DNA of 64,000 nt from Micromonospora radicis. GTDB taxonomy: Bacteria > Actinomycetota > Actinomycetes > Mycobacteriales > Micromonosporaceae. The notes under the pieces are model-generated. The model worked only from the letters and a program-made list of their open reading frames with translations. It was not told the origin of the DNA and did not search any database. The DNA lies in assembly GCF_003583405.1 (NCBI RefSeq), contig NZ_QXEC01000001.1, positions 372,001 through 436,000 of the forward strand, written 5' to 3'. This document shows, piece by piece, positions 41,844 through 50,634 of this stretch. Position 1 is the first letter of the stretch, and each line of letters begins with the position of its first letter. The position numbers and the translations under genes are program-made.

Positions 41844-44800
41844 ATGCAGCAAGGTGACACCGGCCGGAGCCTGTCGCTCGGACAGGAGAGGTCATGGTTC
41901 ATCGACCAGTACGTGAACGCACCCGTCGACGTACTGGTCGACCGGGTGCGGTTGCGCGGGGAACTGGACGCCGACACGCTCGCCGCCGCGTTCGGCGACG
42001 TGGTGGCCGGCGCCGACGTACTGTCCTGGGCGATCGGCTCGGAACAGGGACGGGCCCACCAGCGGCGGTCGGCGCCCGTGCCGACGGTGCTGCCGAGCAC
42101 CGACCTGTCCGAGCTGCCCGAGTCCGAGCGGGACGAGGCGGCCCGGCGGGCCGTCGAGCGGGCCGCCGCGACCCGGTTCGACCTCGGGCGTGGTCCGCTG
42201 CTACGGGCCGAGGTGCTCCGCCTCGCCGCCGACGACCACCTGCTGCTGCTCGTCGCGCACCGGGCGGTGGCGGACCCGACGTCCCTGGCGCTGGTGGTGG
42301 CCCGGCTCGGCGCGGCCTACCGGACGCGCTGCGGTGCGGCGGCGGGCCCGGCCCGTCCCCGTTCCGGTCCCGGCACCGACGACGACTTCGCCGGCTTCGC
42401 CCAACGGGAGCGCACGGCCGCCGAGGCGGCCCGGGTGGTCGCCGGTGCCGCCTGGCGTGAACACCTCGCGGACGTGCCGCCGTTGGAACTGCCGACCGAC
42501 CGGGTACGCGGGGTCCAGCCCCGGTACGAGGCCGGTGCCGTCGACGTGCTGCTGCCCGCCGCCGTGCGTGAGCAGGTCGACGGCCTGGCCGACCGGCTCG
42601 GCGTGCGCCCCGCCGACGTGCTGCGCGCCGGGTTCCAGGCGTTGCTGCACCGGTGGTCGGGCCAGCCCGTGCTGGCCCTCGGGGTGGCCGACGACCGCCG
42701 GGACGCGACCACCGGTGAGCTGGTGGGGCCGGCGAGCACCTGGCGGGTGGCGCGTTCCGAGACCGACGAGGCCACGCCGTTCACCGCGCTCTGCGCCGCT
42801 GCCGGTGCCCCGGAGCCGCTGCCGTTCGAGACCCTCGTCGAGGAGGTACGCCCACCCCGCGACCCGGCCCGCAACCCGGTCTTCCAGGCGGCGTTCACCG
42901 CCCAGGAGATCACCGCCCCGACCGACTGCTTCGGCGCCGTGGAGGTCGTCGCCCAGAGCCTGGTGCCGGCCGCGGCGACCCTGCCCGACCTGGCGCTGCT
43001 GGCCCAGCCCGACGGCGAGGACGTCCGGCTCACCCTCAGTTGGCGGGCGGACCTGTTCGACGCCGCCACCACCGAACGGATGCTCGGCCACTACGTCAAC
43101 CTGCTGGGCGCCGCGCTGGCCGAACCGGACTCCCCGGTGCAGCGCCTGGAGATCCTGGCCGACGCGGAACGGGCCCGACTGCTCGACGAGTTCAACCGCA
43201 CCGACGTGCCGTACCCGTCGGACGTCACCGTGCACGAACTCTTCGAGGAGCAGGTGCTGCGCACCCCCGACGCCCGGGCGGTCACCATCGAGGGCCAGCA
43301 CCTGACCTACCGCGAGCTGAACGAGCAGGCGAACCGGCTGGCCCACCGGCTGCGAGCCGCCGGGGTGGGCCGGGGCACGTTCGTGGCGCTCTGCCTGGAA
43401 CGGTCGCTGGAGCTGATGGTCGCCGTGGTGGCGGTGCTCAAGTCCGGTGGTGCGTACGTGCCGCTCGATCCGGCGTACCCGACCGACCGGCTCGCGTTCA
43501 TGCTGGACGACACGCAGGCCCGGTTCCTGGTCACCCTGAACCGGCTCCGCGAGTTGGCCCCGGTCGGCCCGGACGTGACGGTGCTGGTGCTCGACGACGC
43601 CGACGACGCGGCGTCGATCGCCGCGCAGCCCGCCGCGAACCCGGTCAACGTGAACACCGCCGACGACCTGACCTACATCGTCTACACCTCGGGTTCGACC
43701 GGGCGGCCCAAGGGCGTCGAGACCATCCACCGCGGCGTGGCCCGTCTGGTGATCAACACCGACATCCTCCAGCTCGACGAGCGCACCAGCTATCTGCAGA
43801 TCTCCCCGCTCTCGTTCGACGCCTGCACGCTGGAGATCTTCGGCCCGCTGCTCAACGGGGGCCGGGTGGTGCTGCTGCCACCCGGGGTGCCTACCCCGGC
43901 CCGGGTCGCGCGTACCGTCCGGGAGCAGGGCGTCGACACGCTCTGGCTGGTCGCGCCGCTGGCCAACCTCACCATCGACACCCACCTGGACGACCTGCGC
44001 GAGCTGCGGCAGTTCATGGCCGGCGGCGACGTGCTCTCCCTGCCGCACATCCGGCAGGTGCTGGAACGCCTGCCGCACGTGTCGATGGTCAACGGCTACG
44101 GCCCGACCGAGGTCACCGCGTTCAGCGTCAGCCACAAGATCACGTACGTGGATCCCGACTGGCCGTCGATCCCGATCGGCCGACCGATGCACAACACCAC
44201 GGCGTACATCCTGGACCCGCTCTCCCAGCCGGTGCCGATCGGCGTCTGGGGCGAGCTGTACCTGGGCGGTCCCGGGGTGGCGCTGGGTTACCACAACCGA
44301 CCCGACCTCAACCGCGAGCGCTTCCTGCCGGACGTGTTCCGCCCGGGCGACGGGCACCAGCTCTACCGCACCGGTGACCGCTGCCGCTGGCTGCCGGACG
44401 GCACCATCCAGTTCCACGGCCGGTTGGACACCCAGGTCAAGATCGACGGGTTGCGGGTCGAGCTGGGTGAGATCCAGAGCGCCGTCGCCGACGACGAGTC
44501 GGTGGCCGCGGCCGTGGTGACGGCACCGGTGATCGGCGCGCGTCGCACCCTGGTCGCGTACGTCGTGCCGGCGGACCCGCAGACCTTCGACCCCGCCGTG
44601 GTGCGCGCCCGGGTGGCTGCCGCGCTGCCCAGCGTCATGGTGCCCGCCCACTACGTCACCATCCCCACGATCCCGTTGACCCCGAACAACAAGGTCGACT
44701 TCCGGGCGTTGCCCGAACCGGCGCTCGGCGCGGGCGGCGCGCACCGACCGGCCGAGACCAGCACCCAGCAGGCCGTCGCCGAGATCTGGCAGGAGATCCT

Positions 44801-45032
44801 CGGCGTGCCGTCGGTCGGGCTGGACGACAACTTCTTCGAACTCGGTGGGCACTCACTGCGTGCGGTACCGATGATCGCGGCGGTCAGTATGCGTTTCGGT
44901 ATCGATCTCGCCGTGCAGGACATCTTCGAGGTTCCGGTTCTCGAGGCGCTCGCCAACCGCATCGAGGAGCGGATGCTTCAGGCTATCCCGGCAGAGGAGT
45001 TGGAGCGTATGTTCGCAGATATCGGCGGCTGA
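41844..45032 (+). CDS. NRPS module C-A-PCP with degenerate condensation motif
   Basis: A 1062-residue single-module synthetase. C domain about 10-445: the catalytic HHxxxDG reads HRAVADP (residues 139-145), so the second, catalytic His is Arg and the Gly is Pro. A domain about 460-955: A3 YTSGSTGRPKG, A5 NGYGPTE, A7 YRTGDR, A8 TQVKIDGLRVELGEI and A10 PLTPNNKVDF are intact. By manual alignment to GrsA the specificity residues read about D-A-L-L-F-A-G-A-F-K; I do not know the substrate. PCP has the phosphopantetheine site LGGHSL (Ser about 1003). GGAGAGGGAC precedes ATG 41844. It may be a starter module. Confidence 0.9.
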   Translation: MQQGDTGRSLSLGQERSWFIDQYVNAPVDVLVDRVRLRGELDADTLAAAFGDVVAGADVLSWAIGSEQGRAHQRRSAPVPTVLPSTDLSELPESERDEAARRAVERAAATRFDLGRGPLLRAEVLRLAADDHLLLLVAHRAVADPTSLALVVARLGAAYRTRCGAAAGPARPRSGPGTDDDFAGFAQRERTAAEAARVVAGAAWREHLADVPPLELPTDRVRGVQPRYEAGAVDVLLPAAVREQVDGLADRLGVRPADVLRAGFQALLHRWSGQPVLALGVADDRRDATTGELVGPASTWRVARSETDEATPFTALCAAAGAPEPLPFETLVEEVRPPRDPARNPVFQAAFTAQEITAPTDCFGAVEVVAQSLVPAAATLPDLALLAQPDGEDVRLTLSWRADLFDAATTERMLGHYVNLLGAALAEPDSPVQRLEILADAERARLLDEFNRTDVPYPSDVTVHELFEEQVLRTPDARAVTIEGQHLTYRELNEQANRLAHRLRAAGVGRGTFVALCLERSLELMVAVVAVLKSGGAYVPLDPAYPTDRLAFMLDDTQARFLVTLNRLRELAPVGPDVTVLVLDDADDAASIAAQPAANPVNVNTADDLTYIVYTSGSTGRPKGVETIHRGVARLVINTDILQLDERTSYLQISPLSFDACTLEIFGPLLNGGRVVLLPPGVPTPARVARTVREQGVDTLWLVAPLANLTIDTHLDDLRELRQFMAGGDVLSLPHIRQVLERLPHVSMVNGYGPTEVTAFSVSHKITYVDPDWPSIPIGRPMHNTTAYILDPLSQPVPIGVWGELYLGGPGVALGYHNRPDLNRERFLPDVFRPGDGHQLYRTGDRCRWLPDGTIQFHGRLDTQVKIDGLRVELGEIQSAVADDESVAAAVVTAPVIGARRTLVAYVVPADPQTFDPAVVRARVAAALPSVMVPAHYVTIPTIPLTPNNKVDFRALPEPALGAGGAHRPAETSTQQAVAEIWQEILGVPSVGLDDNFFELGGHSLRAVPMIAAVSMRFGIDLAVQDIFEVPVLEALANRIEERMLQAIPAEELERMFADIGG

Positions 45033-45089
45033 CGCCGTCATCGCGGGCCCGGGCCGGGTCACCATTCCCGGCCCGGGTCGCGAGAATTG

Positions 45090-45677
45090 TCACGGCAGTC
45101 GACGGCTCAACTTGTGTGCTGCCGACCGCCACCCGCCGCCCGGGTAGTCGAGCACCATTCCATTCGCGTCGACCGTTAGTTTGTAGCTGCCGTAACGTCC
45201 TTTGTAGCGGTAGGTGTCGCGGTCGATCCGGTGATATCCCTGTTCGACGGCGCGCAGCCCGAACGAGGGGACCTGGATCCACAGGACGCGGGCGGTGGCC
45301 TGCTCGCCGACCGCGAGGCCGAGCCGGCGGATGGCCAGCGTGTTGGTCGCCGGGGTGACCGCCAGGTCCACGTCGTCGCAGGGAAAGTCCAGGTCAAGCG
45401 GGCCTTCGGCGGAACTCCACCGGCCGTCCTCGTCGGCCCGCAGGGCCAGCACACGGGGGCCGGTCGGCTCGTCGAGTTCCACCCGGACGGACCGCGAACG
45501 CCGGGCCCCGTCGGTCTCGACGAGGTACGTCGCGCTGGTCGGACCACCGCGGCCCCGATACAGCGCGGTGCCCGAAAGGCGGAAGCCGTCCGTCGTGCGA
45601 TCGAGCTTGCCCATTTCCAGGAACAGCCGATCGGATCGTTCCCAACTGGTCGTACTCAGTCTTTCCAAATCGGACAT
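45090..45677 (-). CDS. Putative glycolipid-binding family protein
   Basis: A 195-residue protein starting MSDLERLSTTSWERSDRLFL, ATG 45677. The repeated beta-strand pattern with WSSAEGPLDLDFPCDDVDLAVTPATNTLAIRRL and GYHRIDRDTYRY resembles the Glycolipid_bind family (PF06475, from memory). It lies on the opposite strand between two cluster genes. A role in product biosynthesis is not evident. The 276 bases before the decarboxylase gene hold only a small ACGCG-CTAA-CGCGT inverted repeat (45875-45888). Confidence 0.68.
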   Translation of the reverse strand: MSDLERLSTTSWERSDRLFLEMGKLDRTTDGFRLSGTALYRGRGGPTSATYLVETDGARRSRSVRVELDEPTGPRVLALRADEDGRWSSAEGPLDLDFPCDDVDLAVTPATNTLAIRRLGLAVGEQATARVLWIQVPSFGLRAVEQGYHRIDRDTYRYKGRYGSYKLTVDANGMVLDYPGGGWRSAAHKLSRRLP

Positions 45678-45953
45678 GCCGGAGATTCTAGTTCCTCGAT
45701 TCTCCACTGGCGCAATGGCCCGGGCGGTTGTAACGTCGTCGGCAGGCGAGGGCAGTTGTCTGCCAATCGCGTTGGACGGTTCGCCGGTCGGGTCGCCTCC
45801 CGATCCGTCGAACCCGGACATTCCTGCTCGCAAACTACTGTCGGCTGACCAATTCGGCGACCGTTTACGGGTCGACGCGCTAACGCGTACGGCCCGGCCC
45901 GGTCCGCGCCCGATTGCCCTTTCCCGCCCCTCCGCTCCAGAAAGGGAAGTGCC

Positions 45954-47471
45954 GTGCCAGTGCCGAACATCGGTGACGATCCCGCGTTCGTGGCCACCAC
46001 CGACCACGACAGCATGCGACAACTCCGGACACTTGTCGGCGACGTGCTGGACGTGCTCGGCGACGTCGGCGAGGGCCGGGCCACCCCGGTCGCGCCCGGC
46101 GGCCCGACGGCGGTCCGCGCGTACGCCGAGGACGTGCTCGCCGAGCCGCTGCTCCCGGCGGCCGGTGGCAAGCCCGCCGAGGTGCTGCGGCAACTCGTCC
46201 AGGCCTACGCCAACTGGGCGGTCGACGTCAGCCACCCGGCCACGGTGGCCCGGATGCAGTGCCCGCCCACCGCCGTGGCGGTGGCCGCGGACCTGGTGAC
46301 CAGCGCGCTGAACCAGTCGATGCACGCCTGGGAGGCGGGACCGTTCGCGCTGGAACTGGAGCGCCGACTGATCCAGGACCTCGCCGACCTGGTCGGCTAC
46401 GGCACCGACGCGGGCGGCACGGTCACCGCCGGCGGCAGCATCTCCAACATCATGGCCATGCTGGTGGCCCGGGACGAGGCGTACCAGCGCCGGTTCGGTC
46501 GGTCCACCTTCGACAGCGGCATCGCCGTGGGCGGGGTCCGCCCGGTGGTGCTCTGCACCGAGACGGTGCACTTCTCCGTCGACCGGGGTGCCAGCATCGC
46601 CGGCATCGGCGCGGACGGCATCATCCGGGTGCCCGCCGACGAACTGGGCCGGATGATCCCGGCCGAGGCCGACCGGATCCTGACCGAGTTGCCCGCCGGC
46701 CACCTGCCGGTGATGTTGTTCGTCTGCGCCGGCTCCACCGACTTCGGCTGGGTCGACCCGCTGCCCGAACTCGCCGAGGTGGCCCGCAGACACGGTGTCT
46801 GGCTGCACGCCGACGCCGCCTACGGCGGCGGCGCGCTCTTCTCCGACCGGCTCCGGCCGCTCTTCGACGGGCTCGCCGAGGCCGACTCGGTCACCCTCGA
46901 CCTGCACAAGTTCGGTTGGGTACCGGCGTCGGCCGGGATCTTCCTGACCCGCGACGCGGCGCACCTGGAGCACCTCGCCGCCCAGCAGACCAGCCTCAAC
47001 GCCCCCGACGACGTCGCCGAGGGCTTCGTCGGCCGGTACGGGCACTCGATCCAGGCCACCCGCCGGTGCGACGCGTTGAAGATCGCCGCCACCCTGCGGG
47101 CGTACGGCCGCGACGGCATCGGGGCGATGGTCGACGCCTGCCACGACCTGTCCCGGTACGGCGCGGCGCGGGTCGGCCGGGAACCGAAGCTGGAGTTGGC
47201 CGCCGAGCCGGTGCTGAGCACGGTGCTGTTCCGCTACCTGCCCGACGGCGACACCGACGTCGACACCTTCAACAGCGGGCTGCGCCGGCAGCTGATGCGC
47301 GACGGGCACGCCATGTTGGCCCGGGTCTTCCTGCCGAACGCCGGTGGTGGCAAGGACGTGTGGCTCAAGCTCATGCTGCTCAACCCGGCGACCACCGGTG
47401 AGCAGCTCGACCAGGTGATCGACGACGTGCTGGCCGCGGGCGCGGCGCTGGAGGCGGCGGGCCGGTCCTGA
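45954..47471 (+). CDS. PLP-dependent group II amino-acid decarboxylase
   Basis: A 505-residue decarboxylase of the glutamate/diaminobutyrate class, from GTG 45954 with AAAGGGAAG upstream. GTVTAGGSISNIMAMLVAR is the cofactor-phosphate region, HADAAYGGGALFS the PLP Asp motif and DLHKFGWVPASAGIF holds the PLP Lys. Precedents are 2,4-diaminobutyrate decarboxylase and VinO, which decarboxylates carrier-bound 3-methylaspartate in vicenistatin synthesis. The glutamate-mutase genes 1.3 kb downstream make the second precedent attractive. The substrate remains inference. Confidence 0.83.
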   Translation: MPVPNIGDDPAFVATTDHDSMRQLRTLVGDVLDVLGDVGEGRATPVAPGGPTAVRAYAEDVLAEPLLPAAGGKPAEVLRQLVQAYANWAVDVSHPATVARMQCPPTAVAVAADLVTSALNQSMHAWEAGPFALELERRLIQDLADLVGYGTDAGGTVTAGGSISNIMAMLVARDEAYQRRFGRSTFDSGIAVGGVRPVVLCTETVHFSVDRGASIAGIGADGIIRVPADELGRMIPAEADRILTELPAGHLPVMLFVCAGSTDFGWVDPLPELAEVARRHGVWLHADAAYGGGALFSDRLRPLFDGLAEADSVTLDLHKFGWVPASAGIFLTRDAAHLEHLAAQQTSLNAPDDVAEGFVGRYGHSIQATRRCDALKIAATLRAYGRDGIGAMVDACHDLSRYGAARVGREPKLELAAEPVLSTVLFRYLPDGDTDVDTFNSGLRRQLMRDGHAMLARVFLPNAGGGKDVWLKLMLLNPATTGEQLDQVIDDVLAAGAALEAAGRS

Positions 47472-47505
47472 CGCCCGCCGGAAGAGATCGTCAGGGAGCG
47501 CGACG

Positions 47506-48729
47506 ATGGTGACGCAGACGCAGGGTACGACCCTGGCCTACACCCCGACCGACGAGTCGGTGTCGACCCGTGACTCGATGGGCCGGCTGCCCGGGGTGCT
47601 GGCCCTGCCGCTGACCTTCCTCACCGGCAAGCCGCACACCGGTCAACGTCCGGTGCGGCTGACCCCCGGCCTCCACCTCTGGGCGGCCACCGCCTCGATG
47701 CTCGCCGGGCTGGCGGTCAGCTGGGTGGCGCTGTGGCGGGGCGGGTGGTGGCTGGCGTTGCTGCTGGTGGGCTGGTCGATGACGCTGCACGGTGCCCGCA
47801 ACCTGCGGATGATGATGTACCACCAGGCGGCGCACCGGAACATGTGGGCTCGGCCCCGCCGTGACCAGCTGGTCGGCCGGCTGGTCGCCGCCGCGCTGAT
47901 GGTCCAGGACTTCTCCCGGTACAGCACCGAGCACGTCATCGACCACCACGCGGTGCACCACATGACCGTCCGGGACCCGACGGTGCAGGCGTTCCTGATC
48001 GGGCTGGAGCTGCGGCCCGGGATGAGCCGTCGGCAGATGTGGCGACACCTGATCCTGCGCAAGCTGCTGTCCCCGACGTTCCACCTGAACTTCCTGCTCG
48101 GCCGGGTGCAGTCCTACTTCGCCCCGGCGAGCTGGGCGCTGCGGCTGACCACGGTGGCCGGCTACGCCGCGGTGGTGGGCCTGGCCGTCTGGTTCGACCA
48201 GTGGGTCTTCCTGCTGGTCGCCTGGGTGCTGCCGATGACGTTCTTCTACCAGGTCAGCAACACGCTGCGGCTGTGCGTGAAGCACACCTTCCCGGCACCC
48301 GAGGTGTCCCAGCGGCGGGGGCGGGAGTACTTCGCCAGCCTGACCAACGCCATCATGATCGGCGAGCGGGCGCCGACCGACGCGCCGGGTGGGCCGCTGC
48401 GCCGCGCCGCCCGCTGGGCCCGCTGGTGGCTGCGGATGCTCACGGTGCACTTCCCGGCGCGGTATCTGGTGCTCACCGGCGACACGGTGGTGCACGACTT
48501 CCACCACCGGCACCCGATGAGCCGGGACTGGGCGAACTACATCTTCGCCCGGCAGGCCGACATCGACGCCGGGCACCGGGGCTGGCCGCCGTACCGGGAG
48601 GTCTGGGGGCTGGTTCCGGCGATCAACCTGGTCTTCGACTCGCTGCGGCACGCCGACCCGCAGGAGTACGACCGGGCGCGGATCGCCCAGGTGAGCGGAC
48701 GCAGTGTCTTCTCCGCCTTCGACGACTGA
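47506..48729 (+). CDS. Membrane fatty-acid-desaturase-superfamily protein
   Basis: A 407-residue di-iron membrane protein with the three His boxes: HQAAH (about 106-110), HVIDHHAVHH (about 143-152) and HDFHHRHP (about 330-337). There are four to five hydrophobic segments. Superfamily members desaturate or hydroxylate acyl chains and sometimes carrier-bound or free amino acids. Within this cluster it may modify a lipid tail or an amino-acid unit. No fatty-acyl ligase is seen in the window. Confidence 0.83.
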   Translation: MVTQTQGTTLAYTPTDESVSTRDSMGRLPGVLALPLTFLTGKPHTGQRPVRLTPGLHLWAATASMLAGLAVSWVALWRGGWWLALLLVGWSMTLHGARNLRMMMYHQAAHRNMWARPRRDQLVGRLVAAALMVQDFSRYSTEHVIDHHAVHHMTVRDPTVQAFLIGLELRPGMSRRQMWRHLILRKLLSPTFHLNFLLGRVQSYFAPASWALRLTTVAGYAAVVGLAVWFDQWVFLLVAWVLPMTFFYQVSNTLRLCVKHTFPAPEVSQRRGREYFASLTNAIMIGERAPTDAPGGPLRRAARWARWWLRMLTVHFPARYLVLTGDTVVHDFHHRHPMSRDWANYIFARQADIDAGHRGWPPYREVWGLVPAINLVFDSLRHADPQEYDRARIAQVSGRSVFSAFDD

Positions 48730-48764
48730 CGGCCACGACCGTCCATCCAGGAGGTAAGACCCAC

Positions 48765-49202
48765 ATGACCAGCCGGAACACCCAACGAACCGTGATCATC
48801 GGCGTGGCCCGCAGCGACGCGCACGCGGTGGCCAACCACCTCATCGCGATGCGGCTGCGGGAGGCCGGCTTCCTCGTCGTCAACCTCGGCGTCTGCACGC
48901 CGCTGGAGGAGTTCGCCGAGGCCCTGAGCGCCCACCCCGACGCCGAGGCGGTGCTGATCGGCAGCCTCAACGGGCACGCCTACGAGGATCTCGCCGACCT
49001 GCCGGCGCTGCGCGCCGCCGGCCGCCTGCACTGCCCGGTGATCGTCGGCGGGAACCTCTCGGTCGGCAGCCACAAGGACGGCGACGAGCGGGAGCGGCTG
49101 CTGCGGCTGGGTGTGGACCACATCCTCGACGACGCCGACCAGATCCCCCTGCTGCTGGACCTGCTGCACGCGGCCCGCGTCACCCCGCTGACCGGTGTCT
49201 GA
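48765..49202 (+). CDS. Glutamate mutase (methylaspartate mutase) small B12-binding subunit
   Basis: A 145-residue cobalamin-binding protein with AGGAGGT before ATG 48765. TVIIGVARSDAHAVANHLIAMRLREAGFLVVNLGV matches glutamate-mutase S subunits; VLIGSLNGHAYEDL and VGGNLSVG line the nucleotide tail. The cobalamin motif D-x-H-x-x-G reads DAHAVA, keeping Asp18 and the lower-ligand His20, with Ala for Gly. With the large subunit it interconverts L-glutamate and (2S,3S)-3-methylaspartate. The eight-base overlap with the next gene supports the complex. Confidence 0.87.
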   Translation: MTSRNTQRTVIIGVARSDAHAVANHLIAMRLREAGFLVVNLGVCTPLEEFAEALSAHPDAEAVLIGSLNGHAYEDLADLPALRAAGRLHCPVIVGGNLSVGSHKDGDERERLLRLGVDHILDDADQIPLLLDLLHAARVTPLTGV

Positions 49203-50634
49203 CCTTCCCGAGCTCGACCTCGAGCCACGAGTCGCGGCGATGTTGCCGCCCTGGACGGAGATCATGCAGTACATCCGCAAGTCCCCGAAGCGCCAGACCG
49301 TCGAGGTGCTGCGCGCGGCGGCGGCACGCGGTCGGCCGGTGGTGCAGCCCCGCTGCGGTGTCGGCGGGCACGGCGAGATGCGGACCCTGCTGACCACCCT
49401 GGAACAACGAGGGCGGCCGGACATCCTGACCATCACCATCGACTCGTTCACCCGGCTCAAACAGTTCCGCTCCGCGGCCCAGACGCTGCAACGTGACCCG
49501 GCCGGGCTCAACGGCTACCCGCTGGTGACCCACGGCTGGCGGCGCGGCCGGGAACTCAACGAACTGGTGGATGCCCCGATCGAGGTCCGGCACGGCTCGC
49601 CCGACCCGCGCGAGCTGTTCGCGGTCGCACTGGCCTCGGGCTTCACCTCGTTCGAGGGCGGCGGCATCGACTACAACCTGCCGTACTCCAAGGACGTGCC
49701 GCTGGCCCGTTCGCTGGCCGCCTGGGCTCAGGTCGACCGGCTCTGCGGCGTACTGGCCGAGACCGGGGTGATCGTGGACCGGGAGTTGTTCGGCACCCTC
49801 ACCGCGGTGCTGGTGCCACCGTCGGTGAGCCTGGCCGTCTGCCTGCTGGAGGCCCGGGCGGCGAGCCTGGCCGGGGTGCGCTGCCTGTCCGTGGCGTACC
49901 CCCAGGGTGGCGAGGTCCACCAGGACATCGCCGCGTTGCGGTCGATCCCGGTGCTGGCCCGCCGGTACCTGCCGGAGCACGTGGAGGTCTTCCCGGTCCT
50001 GCACGAGTTCATGGGGGTCTTCCCCCGCGATCCGGACGTGGCCGACGCGCTGATTCTGTACGGCGGGCTCACCGCCCGGCTCGGCGGCGCCGCCAAGGTG
50101 ATCAACAAGACCAACCAGGAGGCGCGCGGCATCCCCGACGCGGAGGCCAACGTCGCCGGGATCCGGACCACCGCGCTGGCCTGCACCGACCTGCTCGACT
50201 TCGTCCGGGTGGACGAGGCCACGGTGGAGGAGGAGACCTACTGGTTGCAGCGGGAGGTCGCCGAGCTGGTCGAGCCGGTACTGGCGGCGCCGGACCTGTC
50301 CGCGGCGATCGTCGAGGCGTTCACCGACGGACGCCTCGACATCCCGTTCAGCGCCAGCGTGCACGCCCGCTCCGAGGTGATCCCCAAGCGCGACTCCACC
50401 GGCGCGATCCGCTACCTCGGCGCCGGTCGGCTGCCGTTCAGCCGGCCCACCCTACGCCGCAACGAGCAGTGCCTGCGGGTGGACCGGGCCAGCCTCAGCG
50501 GACGCCTGATCGACGAGATCCGCTCCGACATCAACTTCTTCGTCCAGGCCGAGACGCGCAGCCAGGCCGCCCGCTTGGCGACCCGCGCCGCCCCGACCCG
50601 CTCCGCCGTCACCGGCCCGGGAGGTGCCCGATGA
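49195..50634 (+). CDS. Glutamate mutase (methylaspartate mutase) large subunit
   Basis: A 479-residue TIM-barrel subunit from GTG 49195. VVQPRCGVGGHGEM, ITIDSFTRLKQF, NGYPLVTHGW, VRHGSPDPRELF and EGGGIDYNLPYSKDVPL are conserved glutamate-mutase E sequences, including the Arg that binds substrate carboxylates. It supplies 3-methylaspartate for the peptide, as in friulimicin and vicenistatin-type pathways. It overlaps the sulfotransferase start by four bases. Confidence 0.92.
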   Translation: MSDLPELDLEPRVAAMLPPWTEIMQYIRKSPKRQTVEVLRAAAARGRPVVQPRCGVGGHGEMRTLLTTLEQRGRPDILTITIDSFTRLKQFRSAAQTLQRDPAGLNGYPLVTHGWRRGRELNELVDAPIEVRHGSPDPRELFAVALASGFTSFEGGGIDYNLPYSKDVPLARSLAAWAQVDRLCGVLAETGVIVDRELFGTLTAVLVPPSVSLAVCLLEARAASLAGVRCLSVAYPQGGEVHQDIAALRSIPVLARRYLPEHVEVFPVLHEFMGVFPRDPDVADALILYGGLTARLGGAAKVINKTNQEARGIPDAEANVAGIRTTALACTDLLDFVRVDEATVEEETYWLQREVAELVEPVLAAPDLSAAIVEAFTDGRLDIPFSASVHARSEVIPKRDSTGAIRYLGAGRLPFSRPTLRRNEQCLRVDRASLSGRLIDEIRSDINFFVQAETRSQAARLATRAAPTRSAVTGPGGAR

